Origin: Rosenbergiella australiborealis
GTDB taxonomy: Bacteria; Pseudomonadota; Gammaproteobacteria; Enterobacterales; Enterobacteriaceae
Assembly (NCBI RefSeq): GCF_018494035.1
Contig: NZ_JABBFO010000002.1
Coordinates: 310,001 to 374,000 of the forward strand
Direction: 5' to 3'
Length of the DNA: 64,000 bases
Shown: one piece after another, positions 48,525 to 57,940 of the stretch
Layout: each line of letters opens with the position of its first letter
Numbering within the stretch: the first letter of the stretch is position 1
Translations under genes and position numbers: made by a program
The notes under the pieces: generated by a model
Database searches by the model: none
Told to the model about the DNA's origin: nothing
What the model saw: only the letters and a program-made list of their open reading frames with translations

Positions 48525-49538
48525 TTATGTTTTGTCACTCCTGGCTACTACAGTGGCTAATTGACCAGCCACTCGTTGTGAGAGTTGCCGTTGCACGGTC
48601 AATATTGACTGTTCAATCGCCGCTAAAAAGGCTTGCTGATTCGCTGCCCCATGGCTTTTAATGACCACGCCCGACAACCCTAATAAAAAGGCACCATTGT
48701 GCTTGTCTGGATCAATCTTATCGGTACTACGCGAAAACAGTGTTTGGGTCAGCCGTCGCCAAACTGAGTGACTTTCCTCAGTTCGTCGCAGAAAGAACCG
48801 GATGGCTCCTTCTAACGTTTTCAATGCCACATTGCCACTGAACCCATCACAAACCACCACATCAGCTCGACCTGTTAGTAATTCGCTTCCTTCTAAAAAG
48901 CCAGTATAACGGATCGCACTCTGTTGCCGTAATATTTTCGCGGCTTGACGAATAGATTCTTTTCCTTTGCTCTCTTCTTGACCAACATTCAGTAAGGCAA
49001 TGCGGGGAGTGGCGATACCCAACATCTGCTCAGCGACAACATGTCCCATCAAAGCAAACTGTACTAACATTTCGCAGTCAGCGTCGAGATTTGCACCGAT
49101 GTCCAAAATGACCATCTGTCCTTGAGAAGGGTTGGGTAAAAGTCCCATTAATGCTGGACGGCGGATTTGAGGCAGCGATTTAAGCAGCATTAGGGCCAAT
49201 CCCATCAAAGTCCCCGTATCGCCAGCACTCAAGCAGGCTTGAGCCTTATTCTCTTTAACTAATTCAAGAGCAAGACGCATAGAGCTGTTTTTACTTTGGC
49301 GAATAGCCAATGAAGGCTTAACATCACTGGTAATAACAGATTCAGCATTAACACAATGCAAACGTGTAAGCAAAGAGGAATCTGCTTTGACAAGTAATGG
49401 CTGGAGGGTGTCGAGAAAACCGACAAGATAAATCTCTAGAAAGGGGTAGGTGCCCAGTGCCTGCAATACAGCAGGCACTGTCACGTGAGGACCGAAGTCC
49501 CCGCCCATGGCATCAACAGCCAGGGTCACACGTGTCAA
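48525..49538 (-). CDS. plsX: Phosphate acyltransferase PlsX
   Basis: 337 residues, somewhat shorter than E. coli PlsX (C-terminal end reduced). Motifs LAVDAMGGDFGP, LSAGDTGTLMGLA, LDIGANLDAD, LLNVGQEESKG and VVCDGFSGNVALK are intact. It converts acyl-ACP to acyl-phosphate for PlsY in phospholipid synthesis. It follows rpmF by 26 bases in the yceD-rpmF-plsX-fab operon. Confidence 0.95.
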   Translation of the reverse strand: MTRVTLAVDAMGGDFGPHVTVPAVLQALGTYPFLEIYLVGFLDTLQPLLVKADSSLLTRLHCVNAESVITSDVKPSLAIRQSKNSSMRLALELVKENKAQACLSAGDTGTLMGLALMLLKSLPQIRRPALMGLLPNPSQGQMVILDIGANLDADCEMLVQFALMGHVVAEQMLGIATPRIALLNVGQEESKGKESIRQAAKILRQQSAIRYTGFLEGSELLTGRADVVVCDGFSGNVALKTLEGAIRFFLRRTEESHSVWRRLTQTLFSRSTDKIDPDKHNGAFLLGLSGVVIKSHGAANQQAFLAAIEQSILTVQRQLSQRVAGQLATVVARSDKT

Positions 49539-49564
49539 AGTAATACCTAGCTTCGCGGCCAGAA

Positions 49565-49735
49565 TTACTTAGCAATTACCTTGCGACCACGGTAGTAACC
49601 GTCAGCAGTCACATGGTGACGCAGATGAGTTTCGCCAGAAACTTTATCTACGGACAGAGCAGACGTAGTCAGTGCATCGTGTGAACGGCGCATGCCACGC
49701 TTGGAACGGGTTGGTTTATTCTGTTGTACGGCCAT
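49565..49735 (-). CDS. rpmF: 50S ribosomal protein L32
   Basis: 56 residues, [20 protein letters not shown] then TGEYYRGRK-like [13 protein letters not shown] at the end, the conserved bL32 sequence without zinc cysteines. ATG 49735 with AGGAGT upstream. It lies between yceD and plsX, as in E. coli, tying ribosome and membrane synthesis. Confidence 0.96.
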   Translation of the reverse strand: MAVQQNKPTRSKRGMRRSHDALTTSALSVDKVSGETHLRHHVTADGYYRGRKVIAK

Positions 49736-49749
49736 GGACCTTACTCCTA

Positions 49750-50271
49750 TTACTTACGCTTTAAACTTGCTAATACGGCAAATGGATTTGGTTTTTCTGC
49801 CTCAGCTGGCAAATCGCCAAATACCATGTCCGCGTCGGACACTTCACAGTGTTCATAATCATGTACCGGAACGACAGGTAACGCGAGGATAAGTTCATCT
49901 TCGATCACCGCAAGCAAATTGACTTCGCCAAACTCATCGACTTCAACCGGCTCATAATCTTCTGGTAACGCTTCTGCCTGCTCATCATTGCGAACAGGAC
50001 TGAAGAGGTATTTTACGTGGACCGGATGTGTGAACGTGTTATTACAACGTTGACAGCATAATGTTACCGTTACGTCAGCCGTACCTTCAAGAACGGCTAG
50101 GCGCTGGCTGTCTATGCCAAAAGACATCGTACACGAAACATCCGTATCCACACTAACCACTGTATCGGCTAAACGTTCTAAAGCACCCGCCACATAGACA
50201 CCTTGATAATCAAGGCGTTTTTGAGCAGTACGTTGCAGATCCAGCGTTAGAGGTAATTTTACTATTTGCAT
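49750..50271 (-). CDS. yceD: 23S rRNA accumulation protein YceD (DUF177)
   Basis: 173 residues with the DUF177 features: N-terminal [20 protein letters not shown], a Cys pair in [11 protein letters not shown] (zinc-type knuckle CxxC), and the acidic ending [17 protein letters not shown] then ASLKRK. E. coli YceD is needed for normal 23S rRNA levels. First gene of the rpmF-fab operon and divergent from yceF. Confidence 0.94.
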   Translation of the reverse strand: MQIVKLPLTLDLQRTAQKRLDYQGVYVAGALERLADTVVSVDTDVSCTMSFGIDSQRLAVLEGTADVTVTLCCQRCNNTFTHPVHVKYLFSPVRNDEQAEALPEDYEPVEVDEFGEVNLLAVIEDELILALPVVPVHDYEHCEVSDADMVFGDLPAEAEKPNPFAVLASLKRK

Positions 50272-50413
50272 AGGGCGCGCATATTAACTTTGTAATGATA
50301 AAGAGTCAAAGAAAAAGGCCAATGACCCGCATCTTTAACTGAGAAATTCGCAACCAGTGCGGCAGATAGTTTAAGATGTGTTGACCTAATTCGCTATAGA
50401 TTATGAAAAAAAT

Positions 50414-51001
50414 ATGCCATATAACCTTGTACTGGCTTCCTCGTCCCCATTTCGCCAAGCTGTTTTAGACAAACTCGGACTTCCTTTCTTCTCTGTCAGT
50501 CCTGATATTGACGAATCTGGCGAGCCAAACGAGCCTATTGCTACGCAAGTGTTGCGCTTAGCTAAAATGAAAGCCACTGCCTTAATAGAAACGTACCCTG
50601 ATGCGATTATTATTGGCTGCGACCAGCTAGGCAGCTTAAATAATCAAGTCCTCGGCAAACCCTATACCGAAGAACAGGCTTACGCTCAGTTACGTTCTTC
50701 CTCAGGGCAATGCGTGACCTTCCACACCGGATTAGCCGTCTATGATGGCAGTCAAAATCGATGGTATCAGTCCTTAGAAACCTACGACGTCTTTTTTCGT
50801 TCACTCACCGATGCAGAAATTTGGGGCTACCTGCATAAAGAGCAACCGTTGCATTGTGCAGGGAGTTTCAAATCTGAAGGTCTAGGGGTCACATTATTTG
50901 AAAAAATGGCCGGTGATGACCCCAATACACTTATTGGCTTACCTTTAATCGCACTTACACGCATATTACGGGAAATCGGTGTTAATCCGCTAACCCAATA
51001 A
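50414..51001 (+). CDS. yceF: m7GTP pyrophosphatase YceF (Maf family)
   Basis: 195 residues, Maf/HAM1-like: SSSPFRQAVLDKLGLPF (phosphate binding), GCDQLGSLNNQVLGKP (catalytic Asp), HTGLAVYD, and CAGSFKSEGLG. YceF-type Maf proteins hydrolyse methylated GTP. Convergent with rluC, 11 bases apart. Confidence 0.94.
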   Translation: MPYNLVLASSSPFRQAVLDKLGLPFFSVSPDIDESGEPNEPIATQVLRLAKMKATALIETYPDAIIIGCDQLGSLNNQVLGKPYTEEQAYAQLRSSSGQCVTFHTGLAVYDGSQNRWYQSLETYDVFFRSLTDAEIWGYLHKEQPLHCAGSFKSEGLGVTLFEKMAGDDPNTLIGLPLIALTRILREIGVNPLTQ

Positions 51002-51012
51002 TCCTCTGGGAA

Positions 51013-51972
51013 TTATGCATTCTTTTTCTGACGTAACACGGTTAAACATTGCTTTAGTCCGTGGTCAAGCGGTGCTTCTACCCTAAGCGTTTCGCCTGTC
51101 GTAGGATGGGTGAACGTTAACGCTGCCGCATGTAAAAAGAGACGCGATAATCCGGTGTGCGTAAGTTGTTGGTCAAACACGGCCACACCATAACGATCGT
51201 CAAAAGCAATCGGATGTCCAGCATGTAACGTATGCACCCTAATTTGGTGAGTTCGTCCAGTCACTGGACTGGCTTTCACTAAGGTTGCAAATCCAAAACG
51301 CTCTTCCACCTTGAAGCGAGTTTCTGAAGGCTTCCCTTCACTACTCACTTTCACAATACGCTCACCACTTTGCAGAATATTCTTTAACAACGGCGCCTTT
51401 ACCGATTTGACGTGTGATGGCCATTCGCCGCGCACTAGCGCCAAATAATCTTTCTGCATTGTTTTATCGCGGAGTTGTTCATGCAGTGATCGTAACGCAG
51501 AACGTTTTTTCGCCACCAAAAGAATACCTGAAGTATCGCGGTCTAATCGATGAACCAACTCTAAAAAGCGCGCATCAGGACGTAACGCACGTAACCCCTC
51601 GATAACACCGAAACTGAGCCCACTGCCACCGTGAACGGCCGTACCAGAAGGCTTATTAAGGACTAATATCGCATCATCTTCAAATAAGATGGCACGGTCC
51701 AGTTGCGCAACGCGCTCAAGTTTGGGAGATACCTCAGGAGCTTCACGGCTTGATGTGCGAATTGGTGGGATACGCAACTCGTCTCCAGCAATCAGTTTGT
51801 ACTCTGGCTTGATCCTTTTTTTATTCACACGAACCTCGCCTTTACGCAAAATTCGATAAATCATACTTTTTGGGACACCCTTCAAAAAAGTCCGCAAAAA
51901 GTTATCAATTCGCTGTCCGTCGTGTTCCGACGTGATGGCAATCAGCTGTACGCCATTATGTTCTGTTTTCAT
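51013..51972 (-). CDS. rluC: 23S rRNA pseudouridine(955/2504/2580) synthase RluC
   Basis: 319 residues: N-terminal S4 RNA-binding domain ([32 protein letters not shown]), then the RluA-type catalytic domain with [15 protein letters not shown] (catalytic Asp about 144), and [12 protein letters not shown]. It makes three pseudouridines in 23S rRNA. It is divergent from rne. Confidence 0.96.
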   Translation of the reverse strand: MKTEHNGVQLIAITSEHDGQRIDNFLRTFLKGVPKSMIYRILRKGEVRVNKKRIKPEYKLIAGDELRIPPIRTSSREAPEVSPKLERVAQLDRAILFEDDAILVLNKPSGTAVHGGSGLSFGVIEGLRALRPDARFLELVHRLDRDTSGILLVAKKRSALRSLHEQLRDKTMQKDYLALVRGEWPSHVKSVKAPLLKNILQSGERIVKVSSEGKPSETRFKVEERFGFATLVKASPVTGRTHQIRVHTLHAGHPIAFDDRYGVAVFDQQLTHTGLSRLFLHAAALTFTHPTTGETLRVEAPLDHGLKQCLTVLRQKKNA

Positions 51973-52525
51973 AGTGACAAGTGTAAAGAGACTCCTGATT
52001 TATCGCTACTGTTTTATTCTACGAATCGCGGCGACGCACATGTATAACGCTTTCTTTTTGAACAGCCATTTTAAGGTTTATCCGTTAAATTGCTCAAATA
52101 ATAAATAAAGTGATTCACAACGCGAAAGTCACCTTGCTATATGAAGGCGAGCAATGGAATAATGCTTAGGCTCAACGATTGCAGAACTTTGCATCGCAAA
52201 GCAACTAAGTTGAATTTTTATCTGAAGAGACAATACGCTGCAATGGCATAAGACGTTACGTGGATTCAGATATTTAGCGGGCTGCGGACTGCAGCCTGAA
52301 CGAGATGGGGTATTGCCCTCTCCCCGTTTTTTGGGAAGAGATGATCTCTATGGAACTGTGAAGCTAATTAGTAACTAGTAACATTTCCCCGACTTTATGC
52401 GCTTCTTAAGCGATCGACAGCCGTGAGGCTGACGTGATTGCCTACAGACACGAAGCCATCGGATAACTCGCTCATCGCAGTAATGCCCGCAGCTTTTCAA
52501 AAATGAAAATGACGAGAATATGTAA
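51973..52525. other. rluC-rne intergenic region with long rne leader
   Basis: 553 bases without a gene. Several hairpins lie on the rne side: GCTGC/GCAGC near 52280-52295, CCCC-GTTTTTT-GGG near 52320-52333, and CAGCC-GTGA-GGCTG near 52419-52432. In E. coli the long rne 5' UTR folds into hairpins that let RNase E cut its own mRNA; this leader is likely the equivalent. Confidence 0.55.
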
Positions 52526-55465
52526 ATGAAAAGAATGCTCATTAACGCAACTCAGCAGGAGGAGTTGCGTGTTGCACTAGTAGATGGACAAAAACTCTAT
52601 GATTTGGATATCGAAAGTCCAGGTCATGAACAAAAAAAAGCAAATATTTATAAAGGTAAAATCACTCGTATTGAACCGAGTTTAGAAGCTGCTTTTGTAG
52701 ACTATGGTGCTGAACGCCACGGTTTCCTCCCGTTAAAAGAAATCTCTCGCGAATATTTCCCCGATAATTATTCTGGCCACGGTCGTCCAAATATCAAAGA
52801 TGTCCTGCGTGAAGGCCAAGAAGTTATTGTTCAAATTGATAAAGAAGAGCGCGGTAATAAAGGCGCGGCCTTAACCACATTTATCAGTTTAGCGGGAAGT
52901 TATTTAGTATTAATGCCGAATAACCCGCGGGCAGGTGGTATTTCAAGGCGAATTGAAGGCGATGATCGCAGTGAGTTAAAAGAAGCACTCTCTTCGCTAG
53001 ATATTCCTAATGGTATGGGACTCATTGTCCGCACAGCTGGCGTGGGCAAATCTGCAGAATCGCTACAGTGGGATTTGAATTTCCGTCTTAAGCATTGGGA
53101 AGCGATTCAAAAAGCAGCAAATAGCCGACCGGCTCCCTTTTTAATTCACCAAGAAAGTAATGTCATTGTACGTGCTTTCCGTGATTACCTACGCCAAGAT
53201 ATTGGTGAAATTCTCATCGATAACCCAAGTGTTTTAGAATTGGCACGTCAACATATTGCCGCGCTGGGTCGTCCAGATTTTACCAGTAAAATTAAATTAT
53301 ACTCAGGCGAGATCCCATTATTTAGTCATTATCAAATTGAATCGCAGATTGAATCGGCCTTCCAACGCGAAGTGAGACTGCCTTCCGGTGGATCTATTGT
53401 TATTGATACGACGGAAGCCTTAACGGCTATTGATATTAACTCAGCACGTTCTACACGTGGTGGCGATATCGAAGAGACCGCGTTCAATACTAACCTCGAA
53501 GCTGCCGATGAAATTGCACGTCAACTGCGTCTACGTGATTTAGGTGGCCTGATTGTCATCGACTTCATCGATATGACGCCTGCGCGCCATCAACGTGCAG
53601 TGGAAAATAAATTACGCGACGCTGTGCGCCAAGATCGTGCTCGTATTCAAATCAGCCATATCTCGCGCTTTGGCTTGCTGGAGATGTCGCGTCAACGTTT
53701 AAGCCCTTCTCTCGGTGAATCTAGCCATCATGTTTGTCCACGCTGTAGTGGCACCGGAACCATCCGTGACAATGAGTCGTTAGCACTTTCTATCCTTCGT
53801 CTGATCGAAGAAGAAGCGTTAAAAGATAATACAAAAGAAGTTCATGCCATCGTCCCGGTGCAAGTTGCTTCTTACTTATTAAATGAAAAACGCTCAGCCG
53901 TAAACGCGATCGAAACCCGTCAAGGCGGAGTGAAAACCGTTATCGTCCCTGACGACAAAATGCAAACTCCTCATTATTCTGTGTTACGGGTACGTAAAGG
54001 TGAAGAGACGCATACGCTCAGTTACCATTTACCTAAACTGCACGAAACTGAAATGGCACTGCCATCAGAAGAAGAAACCGCTGAGCGTCGTCGTCCAGAG
54101 CAACCTGCACTGGCAGCCTTTGTTATGCCTGACACGCCGCCTGTGTCGGCCGCACCTTCGGCAACACCAGAAACGGTAACGCCTCAAAAAACAGCGGGTT
54201 GTTTCTTTAGTCGTCTGGTTAAAGGCATTAAAGCCTTTTTCAATGGTTCAGAGACCGAAGTAACCCCTCAGGCTACGAACGTACAAACGACAAATAATGC
54301 CGAATCGTCAACAAGAAAAGACGAAAAAACGCAGCAATTTGATCGTCGCAACAATCAACGCCGCAATACAAATCGCTACGATCGTAACGACAGAACCGAC
54401 CGTTCGACGCGTTCAACTCAGAAAGACGTATCGTCCAATGGACAGCAAGAGGATAATCGTCGCACGGCAAATCGTGCACAACCAGCCTCAGCAGATAATG
54501 ATCAACGTCAAGAGCGTACCCCACGTCAAGAAAACGCAGTGAGCGATGAAGTTCGTCAACAACGCGAACAACAGCGTCGTGAACAACGTGCGGAACGTCA
54601 ACGTCGTCGTCAAGAAGAACGTCGTCAGCAACAAGAAGCGTTGAAGCCTGAAGCCTCTGAAACGCTGCAAAAAGAGACCGAGAGTAACGAAGAGCAGCCG
54701 CGTGAGATTAAAATTACGCCACGCCGCCAACCTCGTGCTCTGCAACAAAAAGTTCGGGTTACCGATAATGGCGTTGCTGCCCCAGTGCAAACCATCGCCC
54801 CACAGGTTGAACAGAATGTTGAGATGAACGCTCAGAACGAGCCGACAGTCGCACGCCCTGCACCAACCGAAAACCAAGATAACGTTGCGCCACGACGCTC
54901 TCGCCGTTCACCTCGCCATCTGCGAGTGAGTGGACAACGTCGCCGTCGTTATCGTGACGACCGTTATCCACAACAATCACCGATGGCCGTGAGCAGTGCG
55001 GCATCCGCGCCAGAAATGGCTTCAGGGAAAGTGTGGATTCGTTATGATCTTGCAGTGACGGCTGCCGAGCCTGTAGTCGAGCAAGCGGTAGTAACACCGC
55101 AAGCTGACATGACAACTACTACGGTTGAGCCAACTGTCGCACCGACATTAGTCGCAGAGCAGCAAGCGCATGCACCAAGCGCCCAGACTATCGTTGCATC
55201 AGCACCGGCTGTCGAAGAAAAGGTTGAATCGCCTACGCCAGAAGCACTTCCTGAACCCGTACAAGCGACAGTAGATGCTGCCGTTACCGCTGGACGTTTA
55301 GTGGCTACTTCCCCGGTCACGAAAGCCGAAGCACCTGCGTGGGTTTCAGAACCGCCAAAACAGAGCGATTGGGTCCGCCCAGCGTTCCAGTTTACCGGCA
55401 AAGGCGCTGCAGGCGCACATGCTGCCCGTCATCAGGCATCGGCTGGTGTGACTAAAGCAAGTTAA
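52526..55465 (+). CDS. rne: Ribonuclease E
   Basis: 979 residues (E. coli 1061). The catalytic half is highly conserved: S1 domain (about 38-125), 5'-sensor, DNase I-like site with [13 protein letters not shown] and VIDFIDM aspartates, and the tetramer zinc-link CPRCSGTG. Segment A, a membrane-binding amphipathic helix, is visible as [16 protein letters not shown] (about residues 558-573). The disordered C-terminal half has Arg-rich RNA-binding stretches (about 670-730 and 785-815) and a conserved C-terminal tail ([20 protein letters not shown]) where PNPase docks in E. coli. It is the core of the degradosome. Confidence 0.95.
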   Translation: MKRMLINATQQEELRVALVDGQKLYDLDIESPGHEQKKANIYKGKITRIEPSLEAAFVDYGAERHGFLPLKEISREYFPDNYSGHGRPNIKDVLREGQEVIVQIDKEERGNKGAALTTFISLAGSYLVLMPNNPRAGGISRRIEGDDRSELKEALSSLDIPNGMGLIVRTAGVGKSAESLQWDLNFRLKHWEAIQKAANSRPAPFLIHQESNVIVRAFRDYLRQDIGEILIDNPSVLELARQHIAALGRPDFTSKIKLYSGEIPLFSHYQIESQIESAFQREVRLPSGGSIVIDTTEALTAIDINSARSTRGGDIEETAFNTNLEAADEIARQLRLRDLGGLIVIDFIDMTPARHQRAVENKLRDAVRQDRARIQISHISRFGLLEMSRQRLSPSLGESSHHVCPRCSGTGTIRDNESLALSILRLIEEEALKDNTKEVHAIVPVQVASYLLNEKRSAVNAIETRQGGVKTVIVPDDKMQTPHYSVLRVRKGEETHTLSYHLPKLHETEMALPSEEETAERRRPEQPALAAFVMPDTPPVSAAPSATPETVTPQKTAGCFFSRLVKGIKAFFNGSETEVTPQATNVQTTNNAESSTRKDEKTQQFDRRNNQRRNTNRYDRNDRTDRSTRSTQKDVSSNGQQEDNRRTANRAQPASADNDQRQERTPRQENAVSDEVRQQREQQRREQRAERQRRRQEERRQQQEALKPEASETLQKETESNEEQPREIKITPRRQPRALQQKVRVTDNGVAAPVQTIAPQVEQNVEMNAQNEPTVARPAPTENQDNVAPRRSRRSPRHLRVSGQRRRRYRDDRYPQQSPMAVSSAASAPEMASGKVWIRYDLAVTAAEPVVEQAVVTPQADMTTTTVEPTVAPTLVAEQQAHAPSAQTIVASAPAVEEKVESPTPEALPEPVQATVDAAVTAGRLVATSPVTKAEAPAWVSEPPKQSDWVRPAFQFTGKGAAGAHAARHQASAGVTKAS

Positions 55466-55489
55466 GTGATTAGCTGATCCAAAAAACAC

Positions 55490-55502
55490 CCGCCTGAAGC
55501 GG
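55490..55502. repeat. IS4 target-site duplication, left copy
   Basis: CCGCCTGAAGCGG lies directly before the left end of the IS and recurs exactly at 56928-56940. The 13-bp length suits IS4. The sequence is itself a hairpin (CCGC-CTGAA-GCGG). Confidence 0.93.
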
Positions 55503-56927
55503 TAATGCCAGTCAGTTAAGCAACTGACTGGCTTTTTCCCTCTGCTTTTGGATACTTCCGGGGTCTCTCCTTTACCACTCTTGGGAAGGCCCTTTCTCTT
55601 CTTATCGGCAGCTTCACCATCTGCGCCATACTCTCCAGATTACGCAGCAGTTCTGGGATCCGGCCCGGTGATGCGCCCTGAAGCGTCATCAACATCCTCA
55701 TCACCAGACTGCACGAGTCTGAGAAGCTTAGCTGATTCGGCCAATAACCCTTTAGGTTTTTAGACATCTTAATCATCTGATAACGAACAAGATTATAGGC
55801 TAGCAATACCCCCCATAACTCCTGCTCGACAAGCTCTGGTTTTTTACTTCTCAGCGTTAACCGACTCAGTAACATCGTCTGCTTAATTTCACGATAACCC
55901 AGTTCGATTTCCCAACGGTGGCCGTAGAGATCGGCCATTTCTCCCCCCGGGTACCGCATGGCATCTGTCATTGAGGTCAGCAGATGGCAGACTTTGCCTT
56001 TACGGGTAAACGTCAGAAGGCGAGCCGTCATTTCCTCACCCAGATCAGGCCACTTTTTCCGGGCCTGAGGACTGGTTTTCATCCTTATCAGATGATCGCC
56101 TTTACCGAGTTTTCGCACCTCTTCGTACTGCGCCCCTTTTTTCAACGGGATCATCCAGTGGCGGCTCTCACCCGCCTGATGCCAGGTATTCAGCAGCCCC
56201 AGAGAGTAATAGCCTTTATCGAGTAAAGTCAGTGTGTTATCACCTGTTTGTTCTATCAATTTTTCTGCCAACGTATACTCGCTTTCTTTCATCGTACCGA
56301 AGGCGGCAGCCGTAAGCAGATGACTGGTCAGTTCCATCTGGCAGACCATTTTCACCTGCGGATAAAGCCCCGGTTGCCCGGCATAGGTCTGCCGCGGGAA
56401 GGCCGTATCGTTTTCTGGCGTATCCTGGGTGCGCCAGACGACACCATCCACCGCAAGTAATGTCAGACCACACCAGTGTGGATGGGTGACGGAGTTGTGC
56501 CACAGCTGCGCCGTTTGGGTAAACACGCGGCGAACGGCATCACTTCCCAGGCGTTGACGAGCCTGGATAACCGCGCTGGGTGCAACGAAGGGCCGGTTGC
56601 CGGGGAGCATAATATCCAGCCGGTTCACGATTTGGTGGAGGGGTTCTTCGCGTTCGAGCGCCATGCCAATGATGCACCAGACCATCATTTCCAACGGGAG
56701 ACGGCGTTTACGCAGGGTAACGGAACCTGATTCGGCCAGACAGCGGGAGACGAGCTCGGGATCCAGAACATCACCGAGAGAAGTCAGGGGGTTACGGGTA
56801 GAGTCGTAGCAGGAAACGAGTTCAAGAGCCTGAGCAATGCGCATAAAAAAATCCAGAAACGAAGAACGTTTCTGGATTTTTACACAGCCACTGGATCGTT
56901 CAACTGATCCTTAACTGATCGGCATTA
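55503..56927 (-). mobile_element. IS4-family insertion sequence (close to IS4)
   Basis: A 1425-bp element bounded by imperfect inverted repeats: TAATGCCAGTCAGTTAAG at the left, and TAATGCCGATCAGTTAAG read inward from the right. It contains one full-length transposase on the minus strand and is flanked by 13-bp direct repeats. Length, ends and transposase all match IS4 (1426 bp), so it looks complete and potentially mobile. It lies in the middle of the apparent rne/flgL terminator. Confidence 0.95.
55516..56844 (-). CDS. insG: IS4 transposase
   Basis: 442 residues, the same length as E. coli InsG and strongly similar throughout (LPLEMMVWCIIGMALE, PGNRPFVAPSAVIQARQRLG). DDE active site: LLAVDGVVWR, TLLDKGYYSL and the YREK-like HRWEIELGYREIKQ. 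IS4-family enzymes use cut-and-paste transposition. The frame is intact from ATG 56844 to the end. Confidence 0.95.
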   Translation of the reverse strand: MRIAQALELVSCYDSTRNPLTSLGDVLDPELVSRCLAESGSVTLRKRRLPLEMMVWCIIGMALEREEPLHQIVNRLDIMLPGNRPFVAPSAVIQARQRLGSDAVRRVFTQTAQLWHNSVTHPHWCGLTLLAVDGVVWRTQDTPENDTAFPRQTYAGQPGLYPQVKMVCQMELTSHLLTAAAFGTMKESEYTLAEKLIEQTGDNTLTLLDKGYYSLGLLNTWHQAGESRHWMIPLKKGAQYEEVRKLGKGDHLIRMKTSPQARKKWPDLGEEMTARLLTFTRKGKVCHLLTSMTDAMRYPGGEMADLYGHRWEIELGYREIKQTMLLSRLTLRSKKPELVEQELWGVLLAYNLVRYQMIKMSKNLKGYWPNQLSFSDSCSLVMRMLMTLQGASPGRIPELLRNLESMAQMVKLPIRRERAFPRVVKERPRKYPKAEGKSQSVA

Positions 56928-56940
56928 CCGCCTGAAGCGG
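56928..56940. repeat. IS4 target-site duplication, right copy
   Basis: Exact copy of the 13 bp at 55490-55502. Joined without the IS, the flanks give AACACCCGC-CTGAA-GCGGGTGTT with A and T tracts on the two sides, a bidirectional terminator. Confidence 0.93.
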
Positions 56941-56954
56941 GTGTTTTTTTTCAA

Positions 56955-57917
56955 TCATTTATTTAATTGAAAGAGAGAAAGTTTCGACATCTGAGTGAAA
57001 GCCGTGTAACTCGCTTGTAGGGCTGTCTGCTTCATATAATATTCGGAGATTGTTTGCGTAATATCGGCGTCCACTAACTGACTCAATTGACTTTCCGCGA
57101 TAAGATTTTGACTAGCACTTAGCGTATTTAGCGATGCTAATTCAGCCAATTGTGTCCCGTTTTCTGACTGTAACGCCAGAATATTATTTAAACTATTGTT
57201 CAATCCACGGTTAGCGCTATTCATCGCCTCTTGCAGGGCAGCACGTGTTGAGTCATCGGCATCGGCCATCGGCGTTTTTAGTGCAGCGATCGCATTATCT
57301 AAGACTGAAAATAGGTCTGTATCCCCTAATGTGCCGTCGGGCTCTAACTTAGGATTAGGAGGGGCTGAAAGAAATACCTGTTTTCCCGTATGACTCAATG
57401 TCATCACCCGCTGTGTATCCACTTGCTGAACAATGGGTTGCTCACCACCTTGATACACCACTCCTCCATTCTCCTTAATAAAGGGGGGCTGTGCAGTGTT
57501 ATACCCGGCAAATAAATAACGACCACTACTATCCTGCGTGTTAGCTAACGTTAATAGTTGATTACGCACCCCTTCTAATTTTACTGCAACCGATTGCCTG
57601 TCTTCATCATTTAAGGTGCCCGTTGCCCCGTAGATCACATCACTGATCGCAGCATGAATATTATCAGTTAATGAAGAGAACACGGCAGCTTCCGCACCCA
57701 TGGTCGTTTGTGCAAACTGTTGGGCCATACCAAATCGTTGTTGGGTGCGTTGGTTTTGTTGAATACTTAGTGCTTGCGATGTAGCAATAGGGTCATCAGA
57801 GGGATAAACCACCCGTTTGCCCGATGAGAGACGTTCGCCCACGGCAAGCCAGTCAACCTGAGTTTGGCTAATGCTTTTTGTCTGCTGTTGAAACATAAAG
57901 GTCGTACTTATTCTCAT
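56955..57917 (-). CDS. flgL: Flagellar hook-filament junction protein FlgL (HAP3)
   Basis: 320 residues from ATG 57917 (MRISTTFMFQQQ), with AGGAG at 8-base spacing; a GTG three codons earlier is not needed. The flagellin-like N-terminal helix (SSGKRVVYPSDDPIATSQAL) and C-terminal helix (QTALQASYTAFTQMSKLSLFQL) are intact. It forms the outer junction layer between hook and filament. Last gene of the flg operon here; its terminator has been split by IS4. Confidence 0.95.
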   Translation of the reverse strand: MRISTTFMFQQQTKSISQTQVDWLAVGERLSSGKRVVYPSDDPIATSQALSIQQNQRTQQRFGMAQQFAQTTMGAEAAVFSSLTDNIHAAISDVIYGATGTLNDEDRQSVAVKLEGVRNQLLTLANTQDSSGRYLFAGYNTAQPPFIKENGGVVYQGGEQPIVQQVDTQRVMTLSHTGKQVFLSAPPNPKLEPDGTLGDTDLFSVLDNAIAALKTPMADADDSTRAALQEAMNSANRGLNNSLNNILALQSENGTQLAELASLNTLSASQNLIAESQLSQLVDADITQTISEYYMKQTALQASYTAFTQMSKLSLFQLNK

Positions 57918-57940
57918 ACTACTCACTCCTAGGCTATAGG

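Noticed and set aside
54273-55401. Long open frames antisense to the 3' half of rne
   Set aside because: They arise from the biased codon use of the Arg/Gln/Ala-rich disordered tail and lack start signals.
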